The notes beneath the pieces were generated by a model. That model was not told the origin of the DNA. It saw nothing but the letters and a program-made list of their open reading frames with translations, and did no database searches. A stretch of DNA of 41,475 bases, taken from the IMG/VR virus record IMGVR_UViG_3300044701_000437, positions 1 to 41,475 of that record. One strand, 5' to 3'. The stretch comes from a virus. A program made the position numbers and the translations under genes. This document shows positions 18,118-23,593 of this stretch, piece by piece. Position 1 is the first letter of the stretch. The number at the start of each line of letters is the position of its first letter.

Positions 18118-18744
18118 ATGCATCTTCCTGAAGTCAAGCTGATCCATGTCACTCCAGAAGCTGAAGCACAAGTCACCTACCTGGCTCGTGTCTCGAACCC
18201 TAAGGCAGTCAAAGAGCCTAACGACAAGCTCCTGCAGTATTTGATCAAACACAAGCATTGGTCTCCCTTTGAGATGGCTTCGATGTGTCTTGAGATAAAT
18301 ACCACCAGATCCATCTCCTCTCAGATCCTTCGTCATCGATCCTTTTCGTTTCAGGAGTTCTCTCAACGGTATGCCCAGGTCCAGGAGATCAATCAAATCC
18401 CTGAGCTTCGTAGACAGGATCAAACTAATCGACAGAACTCAATCAATGACCTTGATCCAAAAGTTGTCGAGGAAGCTACCAAGCTAACCCTTGAGTCGTA
18501 TCAGAAAGCCTTTGACACCTACCATCAGCTTCTAGACCTTGGTGTCGCTAAGGAATGTGCCAGGGAGGTCCTACCTCTTGCATCTCCTACCAAGCTTTAC
18601 ATGCATGGAACGATCAGATCTTGGATTCATTATTGCGACGTAAGGACAGACCCCTCGACTCAGAAGGAACATAGGCTCATTGCGATTGCGTGTCGTGAGA
18701 TCTTGTACGACGTTTTTCCTAGCCTTAAACCCCCTGAATGCTGA
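18118..18744 (+). CDS. thyX: Flavin-dependent thymidylate synthase ThyX
   Basis: A 208-residue ThyX, which makes dTMP from dUMP using FAD, NAD(P)H and methylenetetrahydrofolate. The signature RHRxxSxxxxSxRY is intact at residues 72-85 (RHRSFSFQEFSQRY), and a C-terminal VRTDPSTQKEHRLIA region supplies the conserved substrate-binding Arg. Length matches phage and bacterial ThyX. It stands alone between two non-coding regions. The ATG at 18118 follows a pyrimidine-rich leader with no clear ribosome site (only AGAG just before it). Phage ThyX typically supports dTTP supply during replication, alongside the NrdA/NrdB pair at 33963-36106. Confidence 0.95.
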   Translation: MHLPEVKLIHVTPEAEAQVTYLARVSNPKAVKEPNDKLLQYLIKHKHWSPFEMASMCLEINTTRSISSQILRHRSFSFQEFSQRYAQVQEINQIPELRRQDQTNRQNSINDLDPKVVEEATKLTLESYQKAFDTYHQLLDLGVAKECAREVLPLASPTKLYMHGTIRSWIHYCDVRTDPSTQKEHRLIAIACREILYDVFPSLKPPEC

Positions 18745-19086
18745 GAGGTCTTTTATCCCTGTAATTTACCCTCTAAGCACCTAAATACGTGATTGACGTC
18801 TATAAGCCCCTAGAAGGGCCTTGAATGGCTTTGAATGGTTCCATATAGCCAAGGAACAGGTTAAAGGCCTTCTAGCGCCTTCTAGGGCCCTCTCGTGGGG
18901 GCATAGGGGCCACAGGGGGTGAGGGGTGAAGAATTCTGACAGAAATTTGTGAAGTCTTTACGGATAGGCAGGGACGCAGGATTCCCCCCATGGGGTACCT
19001 TTGTACTAGCCAGGAGCCTTTTTGTATGTCGTTAGTTGCAGTATCTAGCGCACGAGTGTGCCCTGGTGAACCATTTAGGGGTCATT

Positions 19087-19103
19087 GATAAGCTTGTCTT
19101 ATC
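19087..19103 (+). promoter_or_regulatory. Operator-like dyad 1
   Basis: GATAAG-5 bases-CTTATC, a perfect 6+6 inverted repeat, inside the longer shared context CATTGATAAG...CTTATCGTT. It matches a second dyad 43 bases downstream. The form is that of a binding site for a homodimeric helix-turn-helix regulator. Confidence 0.65.
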
Positions 19104-19129
19104 GTTAAGCTAATGAATGATACGGCATT

Positions 19130-19146
19130 GATAAGGTGTACTTATC
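19130..19146 (+). promoter_or_regulatory. Operator-like dyad 2
   Basis: GATAAG-5 bases-CTTATC again, with the same flanks (CATT before, GTT after) but a different central 5 bases (GGTGTA region instead of GCTTGT). It ends 24 bases upstream of the TTGACA box. Same-face spacing to dyad 1 (43 bases, about four helical turns) suggests cooperative binding or looping. Confidence 0.65.
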
Positions 19147-19170
19147 GTTGTCTGTAGCGAGTACGAAGGG

Positions 19171-19199
19171 TTGACACCTAGCTCGACTCATGCTATTCG
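19171..19199 (+). promoter_or_regulatory. Sigma70-type early promoter
   Basis: A perfect -35 TTGACA at 19171-19176, a 17-base spacer and TATTCG at 19194-19199 preceded by TGC, an extended -10. The -10 itself matches only three of six consensus bases. Position just upstream of the first early gene and downstream of two dyads suggests a regulated host-read promoter. Confidence 0.55.
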
Positions 19200-19318
19200 C
19201 GCCCACACGTTCTATCCCTTATCAGCTTCCGAAATACTCTCAGCCATTCTTAAGCTTTAGATCGTTGCACGCTTGCACTCGGCAAGTCATACTGTCTGCA
19301 GATCACACATCACCACCC

Positions 19319-19624
19319 ATGGACATCACCACCACGACCGCCAACACCACCCAATTCGTCAGCCTCGCCCCCGGTTTCACCTTCGATCCCTACCAAGCCC
19401 AAGCCGTCACCGAGGCCCGTGCCCTCCTGCAGGCTCAGGGACTCACCGTGCGTTCTTTCTCTGACGATGATCTTGTGGAGTTCGAGCTTCAGAGCATCGA
19501 CGGCCTGGACCTTGCCTATGGCCCCTTTGCAACTGTTGCCGAGGCTCTCACCTTTGCTCAGCAGAACAAGGTTGCAATTCAAAACGACATCAGGGCCGAG
19601 ATCATGGGCGAGGTTGCAGCCTGA
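19319..19624 (+). CDS. Early protein of unknown function
   Basis: A 101-residue protein and the first gene after the early promoter. The longer open frame to 19190 is rejected because it would start within the promoter. The chosen ATG follows CACCACCC, the C/A-rich start context common to this early block. The protein is acidic, opens with Thr-rich residues, then has a predicted helical segment (YQAQAVTEARALLQAQG) and a second helix near the C-terminus. The first 40 codons are unusually rich in C at the third position compared with its neighbours, suggesting recent acquisition. No family recognised; host-takeover function is inferred from position. Confidence 0.7.
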   Translation: MDITTTTANTTQFVSLAPGFTFDPYQAQAVTEARALLQAQGLTVRSFSDDDLVEFELQSIDGLDLAYGPFATVAEALTFAQQNKVAIQNDIRAEIMGEVAA

Positions 19625-19660
19625 GTTTTACCCAACACTTTCACTCAACACGCAAAGATC

Positions 19661-19819
19661 ATGTACTCACCTGAAAGCTCTTGGACTAAACGACCAATCA
19701 AGGAGGGTGACCTTCCATCTCAATCAAGGCCAGCATGGATGATGAAACCATGGGAGAACAAGGAGCCAATTCAACTGTTCATTTTTGAGAAGAAAGTAGA
19801 TGGTATCAGTCGGGGTTGA
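19661..19819 (+). CDS. Small early protein, 52 residues
   Basis: A short open frame from the ATG at 19661 to TGA at 19817-19819. The product is Trp/Pro/Lys-rich in the middle (RPAWMMKPWENKEP) and hydrophobic near the end (IQLFIFEKK). It lies between two well-supported early genes with the same direction, and the following promoter candidate overlaps its stop. No family recognised and no Shine-Dalgarno sequence. Confidence 0.5.
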   Translation: MYSPESSWTKRPIKEGDLPSQSRPAWMMKPWENKEPIQLFIFEKKVDGISRG

Positions 19820-19844
19820 CACTCACAGACTGAACCTAAATACT
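19816..19844 (+). promoter_or_regulatory. Second candidate sigma70-type early promoter
   Basis: TTGACA at 19816-19821, 17-base spacer, AATACT (4 of 6 consensus bases) at 19839-19844, upstream of the gene at 19894. A related TTGACAC...CTAAATAC arrangement recurs at 22026-22051 with shorter spacing, at a gene start, and is less convincing there. Confidence 0.4.
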
Positions 19845-19862
19845 TTAACTCAACAACAAACC

Positions 19863-19880
19863 TCAGGGATTCACCTTAAC
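19863..19880 (+). repeat. Start-associated leader element
   Basis: TCAGGGATTCACCTTAAC, 31 bases before the next ATG. It differs at one base from the third tandem copy at 21464-21481. See the tandem array entry for the family. Confidence 0.7.
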
Positions 19881-19893
19881 CCACCAACCCATC

Positions 19894-20142
19894 ATGGCTA
19901 ACCTCCAATACTTCTTTGCTAAGAATGACGTTAATGGTAACCCTCGCCGTATCTTTGTCTATTCAGACGAAAACGGTAAGATCCTGGCAGCATGGGACGA
20001 GGGATATATAGGGATCGATTGTCTCCCTGGTGATCTTCGCCAACGTGGCAGGAATGCTGCTCCTATCTACATCAAGGTCCATCAGTATAACTGGTTGAAG
20101 AAGTTACCATCGCCTGCTTATTCTGATCAATTGCCTGCTTGA
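19894..20142 (+). CDS. Small early protein, 82 residues
   Basis: An 82-residue protein with aromatic and basic residues (MANLQYFFAKNDVNGNPRR, then WDEGYIGIDCLPGDLRQRG). The alternation of short strands and turns suggests a small beta-rich fold. The ATG is preceded by the start-associated element at 19863 and by CCACCAACCCATC, not by a Shine-Dalgarno sequence. It has no membrane segment. No family recognised; being in the early block it may act on host functions. Confidence 0.65.
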   Translation: MANLQYFFAKNDVNGNPRRIFVYSDENGKILAAWDEGYIGIDCLPGDLRQRGRNAAPIYIKVHQYNWLKKLPSPAYSDQLPA

Positions 20143-20165
20143 TACTTACACTCACCCATAGAAAA

Positions 20166-20178
20166 TCAAGGACTCACC
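20166..20178 (+). repeat. Start-associated leader element
   Basis: TCAAGGACTCACC, 20 bases before the ATG of the next gene; member of the same leader family as 19863 and the array at 21428-21481. Confidence 0.65.
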
Positions 20179-20185
20179 ACCAATC

Positions 20186-20473
20186 ATGACCACCACAACC
20201 ACAACAGCACCCAAGTTCCAAACCTTTGAGCTAACCATCCCCGCTCATTGGCTCTCAGCCATCATCAATGGAGACGAGACTGGGTTTGACTATGACGGAG
20301 ACGAAGAAGATTATCAGGCTTACCTGTCGTTTTGTGAGAATGAAATCCCATCTAATGCCATCATCGAGCCAATGGATGATGAATCTGAGATCATGGTTTA
20401 TCACGACGCCAGGGATTATGGAGTCCTTGCATGTGATGTAGTTCGTTGTCTGGTTTGTGCGCCTATTGATTGA
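20186..20473 (+). CDS. Acidic early protein, 95 residues
   Basis: A strongly acidic 95-residue protein with a Thr-rich N-terminus, then FELTIPAHWLSAIINGDETG and a Asp/Glu-dense centre (DYDGDEEDYQAYL). The pattern of a short strand, an aromatic helix motif and acidic loop occurs in small uncharacterised phage and plasmid proteins that often sit near antirestriction genes, but I cannot name a family. Its neighbour ArdA is an acidic DNA mimic, and a similar charge-mimicry role is a reasonable guess. Confidence 0.65.
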   Translation: MTTTTTTAPKFQTFELTIPAHWLSAIINGDETGFDYDGDEEDYQAYLSFCENEIPSNAIIEPMDDESEIMVYHDARDYGVLACDVVRCLVCAPID

Positions 20474-20475
20474 CT

Positions 20476-20487
20476 TTCACGATCAAA
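20476..20487 (+). repeat. TTCACGATCAAA element
   Basis: One of four exact copies of this 12-mer on the + strand (20476, 21416, 23157, 29092), with a fifth differing at the first base at 22128. This copy lies in a leader, just after a stop codon. Confidence 0.7.
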
Positions 20488-20551
20488 CAGTTGCACTCAA
20501 CCAAGACTAGACCATCATCTTTTGATTCGTTCACCACCAAACTAAACCGCC

Positions 20552-21133
20552 ATGACCTCCACCATCATGAACCCAACCAACACCAAGACACAAGCTGTCG
20601 ATGCTAGGTTCCGCTGTTATGTTGCAGATCTAGCTGCTTACAACTCAGGACAACTCATAGGAGAATGGATCGACCTAGACGGTTTGACTGCTGAAGAGAT
20701 GCAGGAAGCAGTCTCCGATGTTATCAAGCGTTCTCCTTTTCCTGAAGCTGAAGAATACGCCATCCATGATTGGGACGGTTTGCCTAGTTCCTTTGGAGAA
20801 TGGCCAGACTGGAATGTTGTCGCTAATTATGTTGCAGCGATGGAAGAGCTTGAACAAGTAGCAGAAGAGGCGTTTAAGATTTACTGTCAGCATCTGGGAG
20901 AGTTGGATAATGATGATCTGATTTCTAATTTCAGGGAGGCCTATAGGGGGTGCCATGAATCTGGAGAAGATTATGCACAAGAGTATGCGGAAGATGTTGG
21001 ATTTAACGCCGACGATGCACCTTGGCCCTTTTACTACATCGACTGGTCAGCAGCCTTTAGAGACCTTGAAGTCGGTGGTGATATTTGGTCACATCGTGGT
21101 CATTATGGTTTGCATGTATTTAGCAATTATTGA
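20552..21133 (+). CDS. ardA: ArdA-family antirestriction protein
   Basis: A 193-residue, strongly acidic protein of the ArdA family, which mimics bent B-form DNA and blocks type I restriction enzymes by occupying their DNA groove. Visible motifs are YVADLAAYNSGQLIGEWID near residues 24-42, EEYAIHDWDG near residues 67-76 and the antirestriction signature FREAYRGCHESGEDYA near residues 128-143. Length is in the 165-200 range of the family. It sits in the middle of the early block, where it would be made before most of the genome is exposed. A nearer in-frame ATG (residue 6) could also be used. Confidence 0.9.
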   Translation: MTSTIMNPTNTKTQAVDARFRCYVADLAAYNSGQLIGEWIDLDGLTAEEMQEAVSDVIKRSPFPEAEEYAIHDWDGLPSSFGEWPDWNVVANYVAAMEELEQVAEEAFKIYCQHLGELDNDDLISNFREAYRGCHESGEDYAQEYAEDVGFNADDAPWPFYYIDWSAAFRDLEVGGDIWSHRGHYGLHVFSNY

Positions 21134-21178
21134 GTAGCTAATTTTTTCCATTCACCCAAAGAATCACAGGTACCCACC

Positions 21179-21352
21179 ATGTTTTACGTTTGCCAGATTA
21201 AACAGGCCGAATGTATCGTGCGGAATGTCTTTGTTGGTAAAGATGCTGCCGATGCTAAATGTTCAGAGCTTCAGGCTAAATGGGTAAAAGCTACCTTCTC
21301 AGTCTTTAACGAGGCTGGCATGGATAAGGTCGAGCTTCCTGTTAAGTGCTAA
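21179..21352 (+). CDS. Small early protein, 57 residues
   Basis: An open frame from ATG 21179 to TAA 21350-21352 giving a 57-residue Cys-containing protein (MFYVCQIKQAECIVRNVFVG). Strand-helix-strand alternation is likely: a hydrophobic strand, a helix AADAKCSELQAKWVK, then a strand. The next gene but one (21506) has the same shape, MEFHIVELT followed by a helix, and the two may be distant paralogues. The start follows CCCACC with no Shine-Dalgarno sequence. It ends just before a terminator candidate. Confidence 0.6.
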   Translation: MFYVCQIKQAECIVRNVFVGKDAADAKCSELQAKWVKATFSVFNEAGMDKVELPVKC

Positions 21353-21376
21353 TCCTTCCACTCAGTCAGGGCCTTA

Positions 21377-21411
21377 CCTCTTAGACAAGATCGAGAGGCC
21401 TTCTTCTTTTT
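21377..21411 (+). terminator. Rho-independent terminator candidate
   Basis: Stem CCTCT (21377-21381) with AGAGG (21394-21398), a 12-base loop, followed by the T-rich tract TTCTTCTTTTT (21401-21411). The stem is short but GC-containing. It would divide the early block into two transcription units. Confidence 0.5.
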
Positions 21412-21415
21412 AAGG

Positions 21416-21427
21416 TTCACGATCAAA
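21416..21427 (+). repeat. TTCACGATCAAA element
   Basis: Exact copy of the 12-mer, here abutting the tandem leader array so that the two read as TTCACGATCAAATCAGGG. Confidence 0.7.
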
Positions 21428-21481
21428 TCAGGGACGCACCTTAGATCAAGGACTCAGCAAACTTCAGGGACTCACCTTAAC
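21428..21481 (+). repeat. Tandem 18-bp leader repeats, three copies
   Basis: Three imperfect copies begin at 21428, 21446 and 21464, exactly 18 bases apart, with the core TCARGGACKCASC. The third copy, TCAGGGACTCACCTTAAC, recurs with one change at 19863. Single members occur at 20166, 22140 and 22346, and a weak one at 25179. All lie on the + strand, and all but the last are within about 45 bases of a start codon. Confidence 0.75.
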
Positions 21482-21505
21482 TCTCCACCTAATCACCTCT
21501 CAACC

Positions 21506-21679
21506 ATGGAATTCCACATTGTCGAATTGACTCCAACCAAGTGTGAGCAATTGGCTGTCTACGATTCACAGGAAGAGGCCTTTAACAATGCTTGCAAGTT
21601 CATTGACGTTTATCCTGATGGATACATAGAGATCTTATCTACTGATGAACTCATCGCCATGCAGCACATCAAAGGTTAA
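21506..21679 (+). CDS. Small early protein, 57 residues
   Basis: A 57-residue acidic protein from ATG 21506 to TAA 21677-21679. It begins with a strand (MEFHIVELTP), then a Glu/Ala/Asn-rich helix (SQEEAFNNACKFIDV) and a second strand/helix. No family recognised. Its leader carries the three tandem 18-bp repeats and the 12-mer, the densest repeat cluster in the early block, so expression may be specially regulated. Confidence 0.6.
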   Translation: MEFHIVELTPTKCEQLAVYDSQEEAFNNACKFIDVYPDGYIEILSTDELIAMQHIKG

Positions 21680-21701
21680 ACCATAAAGGCACCCACTCAC
21701 C

Positions 21702-21992
21702 ATGAACTATCCACCTTCCTGCACCTTCTTTCCTTTTGTTCTAGATAAGATGAGCTTCAACGCTAACACTCAATACAAAGCCATTGATGTTGATCTCCTG
21801 GCTGCTCAATGCAGGGATGCAGTTTGCACCAATGACTCTATTGGTAAAGAGCATGTGTATGTGATTGTCAACCATTGGAACTTCCCTGTTCAAATCTTCA
21901 AGACTGCAAAGGACTGTTACCAGGGACTCAAGGAGTTTAACCAAGATAAGGATAAGGATTTCTATTCCATGGTCGCCTTTGAGCTTCACTGA
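21702..21992 (+). CDS. Small early protein, 96 residues
   Basis: A 96-residue protein with Phe/Tyr-rich N-terminus, then a helix with LLAAQCRDAV and a strand HVYVIVNHW. Two starts are possible: ATG 21702, preceded by CCCACTCACC as in the neighbouring genes, or ATG 21750 (residue 17, MSFNANTQ). I prefer the first because of its context. The C-terminal half contains a Lys/Asp run (NQDKDKDF). No family recognised. Confidence 0.6.
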   Translation: MNYPPSCTFFPFVLDKMSFNANTQYKAIDVDLLAAQCRDAVCTNDSIGKEHVYVIVNHWNFPVQIFKTAKDCYQGLKEFNQDKDKDFYSMVAFELH

Positions 21993-22039
21993 TCCTTGCA
22001 CTCAGCCAGTATCTACCACCCAACATTGACACCCATCTC

Positions 22040-22156
22040 ATGTCTAAATACCTTTCCTTTCTTGTTGTCGTCTTTGTCTTTAGCCTCATCTCCCACGACC
22101 TAGTAGATGCCTCGATGTACCAACCCAGTCACGATCAAATCAAGGTCTCACAATGA
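22040..22156 (+). CDS. 38-residue peptide with signal-like hydrophobic segment
   Basis: A short frame from ATG 22040 to TGA 22154-22156 encoding MSKYLSFLVVVFVFSLIS, a signal-peptide- or membrane-like segment, then a short polar tail of about 20 residues. A cleavage point after DASM or VDA is conceivable. Its stop overlaps the next start as ATGA, so it may be translationally coupled to it. Part of its tail is encoded by the GTCACGATCAAA element. Whether it is truly translated is uncertain. Confidence 0.4.
   Translation: MSKYLSFLVVVFVFSLISHDLVDASMYQPSHDQIKVSQ
22128..22152 (+). repeat. GTCACGATCAAA joined to a leader element
   Basis: One-base variant of the 12-mer at 22128-22139, followed immediately by TCAAGGTCTCACA (22140-22152), which abuts the ATG at 22153. 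This is the same composite order as at 21416-21440. AAGG lies 8 bases before the ATG and may serve as the ribosome site. Confidence 0.65.
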
Positions 22157-22341
22157 AAGAGTACATCTTTGCAGAGGACACTACAGGGACCAAGTTAATT
22201 GCCTATGCCTATGTTGAAGATGAGGCTTATTCCCAAGCTTTGATTCAATACGGTCACACTAACTTCTCTTTGATTGACATACGTGTAAAGCCTGAGGAGT
22301 CGTTTGATGATCTCTTTCCTACGTGGAGGAAGAAATGGTGA
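22153..22341 (+). CDS. Small early protein, 62 residues
   Basis: A 62-residue acidic protein, MKEYIFAEDTTGTKLIAYAY followed by a helix (EDEAYSQALIQYG) and a C-terminal acidic/aromatic tail (EESFDDLFPTW). The strand-helix-strand pattern repeats that of the small genes at 21179 and 21506. It overlaps the preceding peptide gene by 4 bases. No family recognised. Confidence 0.65.
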   Translation: MKEYIFAEDTTGTKLIAYAYVEDEAYSQALIQYGHTNFSLIDIRVKPEESFDDLFPTWRKKW

Positions 22342-22374
22342 TTGATCAGGGATCCACTAAAGAAGGAGACTTCG

Positions 22375-22560
22375 ATGGCTAAACCATGCATCAAGAAAGG
22401 CTCGATTTGGTGGTGCAGCAACCGAGATAAATACGGCGTTGTTGAGTATGCGAACAGCGCGAGAGTCAGAGGAATGTGGACCGACGGTGGAACCTTTGAC
22501 TACGACCGAATCACTTTTCTTAAAGACTTCAATCCGCCCACTCGTAGTGACAACCTCTAA
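22375..22560 (+). CDS. Small early protein, 61 residues
   Basis: A 61-residue basic protein. The ATG at 22375 is chosen over an upstream TTG at 22342 because AAGGAG (22363-22368) lies 6 bases before it, a true Shine-Dalgarno sequence. Residues about 8-50 (IKKGSIWWCSNRDKYGVV, then GMWTDGG and DYDRITFLKDF) suggest a small all-beta barrel like SH3-type nucleic-acid-binding modules, but I recognise no specific family. Confidence 0.65.
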   Translation: MAKPCIKKGSIWWCSNRDKYGVVEYANSARVRGMWTDGGTFDYDRITFLKDFNPPTRSDNL

Positions 22561-22570
22561 AGCCACCACC

Positions 22571-22822
22571 ATGAACGACACACCAACGCTCAGCCCTGCC
22601 GCTCAGGCGGTCAAAAATGCCGTACTGGCCCTATACCAAGAGGGGCAGGTTCGGGACAGTGCCTGGCTGTTAGAGCGTCCGATGGTTGCCGCCGCCCTAC
22701 GTGCTACTGCTGATCAGGTGGTGCCAATGGTTGATTACACGTCCAGTGAAGTGATGTTGATTGCAATGAACATACGCGTCAAGTTGCTCCTCATCGCCGC
22801 CGAACTGGAAGACGCTCAATAA
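22571..22822 (+). CDS. Small helical protein, 83 residues
   Basis: An 83-residue helical protein with LSPAAQAVKNAVLALYQEG, then a Leu-rich C-terminal helix (LLLIAAELE). Small proteins with this Ala-rich AAQAV...ALRA.ADQVVP pattern are found in cyanobacteria and their phages, without known function. The upstream in-frame extension to 22439 is rejected because it overlaps the previous gene. Third-position G/C is higher than in the flanking genes, consistent with import from a GC-rich host. Confidence 0.65.
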   Translation: MNDTPTLSPAAQAVKNAVLALYQEGQVRDSAWLLERPMVAAALRATADQVVPMVDYTSSEVMLIAMNIRVKLLLIAAELEDAQ

Positions 22823-22868
22823 CTTCATTATCTCACTACCTATTCAATCAAGAACCCACCCTTCACCA

Positions 22869-23006
22869 ATGACTGAATACGTCTTCTGGAACATCAGAAC
22901 TGAAGAAATGTGTCATGTCAAAGCTCACTCTTTAGAGGAGGCACGCAACCAACTCCCTAACAAGCAATCCGACTGGCTTCAAATCGTAGACGACACTTAC
23001 GAATGA
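22869..23006 (+). CDS. Small early protein, 45 residues
   Basis: A 45-residue frame (MTEYVFWNIRTEEMCHVKAH, then a helix LEEARNQLPNKQ and strand WLQIVDD) with the same strand-helix-strand shape as other small genes here. The start follows CACCCTTCACCA. Its stop overlaps the next start as ATGA. No family recognised. Confidence 0.55.
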   Translation: MTEYVFWNIRTEEMCHVKAHSLEEARNQLPNKQSDWLQIVDDTYE

Positions 23007-23320
23007 TAATGAAAGAATTCCCTAACGATTGGCAAATGATCAAGAACATCAAGCCTAAACATTTCAAGCGATTGTCGTTTGACGAGATGTATCACGGCTT
23101 TGCATGTTCATGGATGCTAATGCCAGGTGTCAAGGTTGTGATTCGTGCGACAAGGATTCACGATCAAAAAGTTCAGGAACGTGCCTTTAAAACTCGTAAA
23201 CAAGCTCTGCAATTCCTAAAACAACTCGGGGAACGTTCAAATTATGAGGTTTTCATCTGCGAGGAAGGGCAAACCACCCACGCCTTCATCACTGACGATC
23301 CTGACCAAGCCCAAGCTTGA
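23003..23320 (+). CDS. Small early protein, 105 residues
   Basis: A 105-residue basic protein with aromatic-rich N-terminus and a central strand pair (GVKVVIRATRIHDQKV) followed by the helix TRKQALQFLKQLG. The segment resembles small beta-alpha DNA-binding modules such as the integrase arm-binding type in length and charge, but no motif is decisive. Two ATGs at 23003 and 23009 are in frame; the first overlaps the preceding stop by 4 bases. One TTCACGATCAAA copy (23157-23168) is inside this gene. Confidence 0.6.
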   Translation: MIMKEFPNDWQMIKNIKPKHFKRLSFDEMYHGFACSWMLMPGVKVVIRATRIHDQKVQERAFKTRKQALQFLKQLGERSNYEVFICEEGQTTHAFITDDPDQAQA

Positions 23321-23327
23321 GCTTTTA

Positions 23328-23432
23328 ATGCATGATCTGCATAAACACCCACATTGTGAAGAAATTTTAACAATTCTTCGCGAACAAGAGCTAGATGAGC
23401 GAGAGTTCAAGCTAGTTCAAATGTACCAATGA
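23328..23432 (+). CDS. Very small helical protein, 34 residues
   Basis: A 34-residue frame beginning MHDLHKHPHCEEIL and continuing as a charged amphipathic helix (REQELDEREFKLVQMYQ). The upstream extension to 23244 is rejected because it lies wholly inside the previous gene. The stop overlaps the next ATG as ATGA, which is the main reason to accept it. No family recognised. Confidence 0.4.
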   Translation: MHDLHKHPHCEEILTILREQELDEREFKLVQMYQ

Positions 23433-23593
23433 CTCTTTTCTACATCCGGGGACTGTACGTAGGAATCGAGGACGGTCAGTGGACACTACACTGTGAATGG
23501 TTCCATTCCACCAAGAGGACCCCTAATGACAGCAGTAAGCGACAAACGAATAGACAGGCTCAGGAGGGCGGTCGATCTACTCCGAACTCTTGA
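23429..23593 (+). CDS. Small overlapping ORF, 54 residues
   Basis: A 54-residue frame coupled to the previous stop by ATGA. The first 26 residues (MTLFYIRGLYVGIEDGQWTL) look like a real small protein with strand character, but the last 22 residues are low-complexity polar sequence read through the start of the MarR-type gene, overlapping it by 68 bases. The true coding value is uncertain; a ribosome site for the next gene also lies inside it. Confidence 0.35.
   Translation: MTLFYIRGLYVGIEDGQWTLHCEWFHSTKRTPNDSSKRQTNRQAQEGGRSTPNS

Larger units (their letters stand above)
18745..19318 (+). other. Early control region between thyX and the first early gene
   Basis: No gene is supported here. The first half (18790-18930) is rich in CCTTCTAG and GGGCC elements; CTTCTAGGGCCCTCTC at 18879-18894 nearly repeats a sequence after the terminase (17100-17115). 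Small dyads occur at 18986-18995 (CCCCATGGGG) and near 19048 (GCGCACGAGTGTGC). The second half holds the two 17-bp dyads and the TTGACA promoter listed separately, then a roughly 110-base untranslated leader. An ATG at 19190 overlaps the -10 region and is not a credible start. Confidence 0.6.

Noticed and set aside
18940-19035. Terminator at AGCCAGGAGCCTTTTT upstream of the early control region
   Set aside because: A T run is present, but the preceding bases do not form a stable stem.
19190-19318. N-terminal extension of the first early gene from ATG 19190
   Set aside because: This ATG overlaps the extended -10 element of the likely promoter, so it would lie upstream of the transcript start.
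22026-22051. Third TTGACAC promoter candidate
   Set aside because: The -10-like sequence is poorly spaced and it overlaps the start of the 38-residue peptide gene; kept only as a remark.
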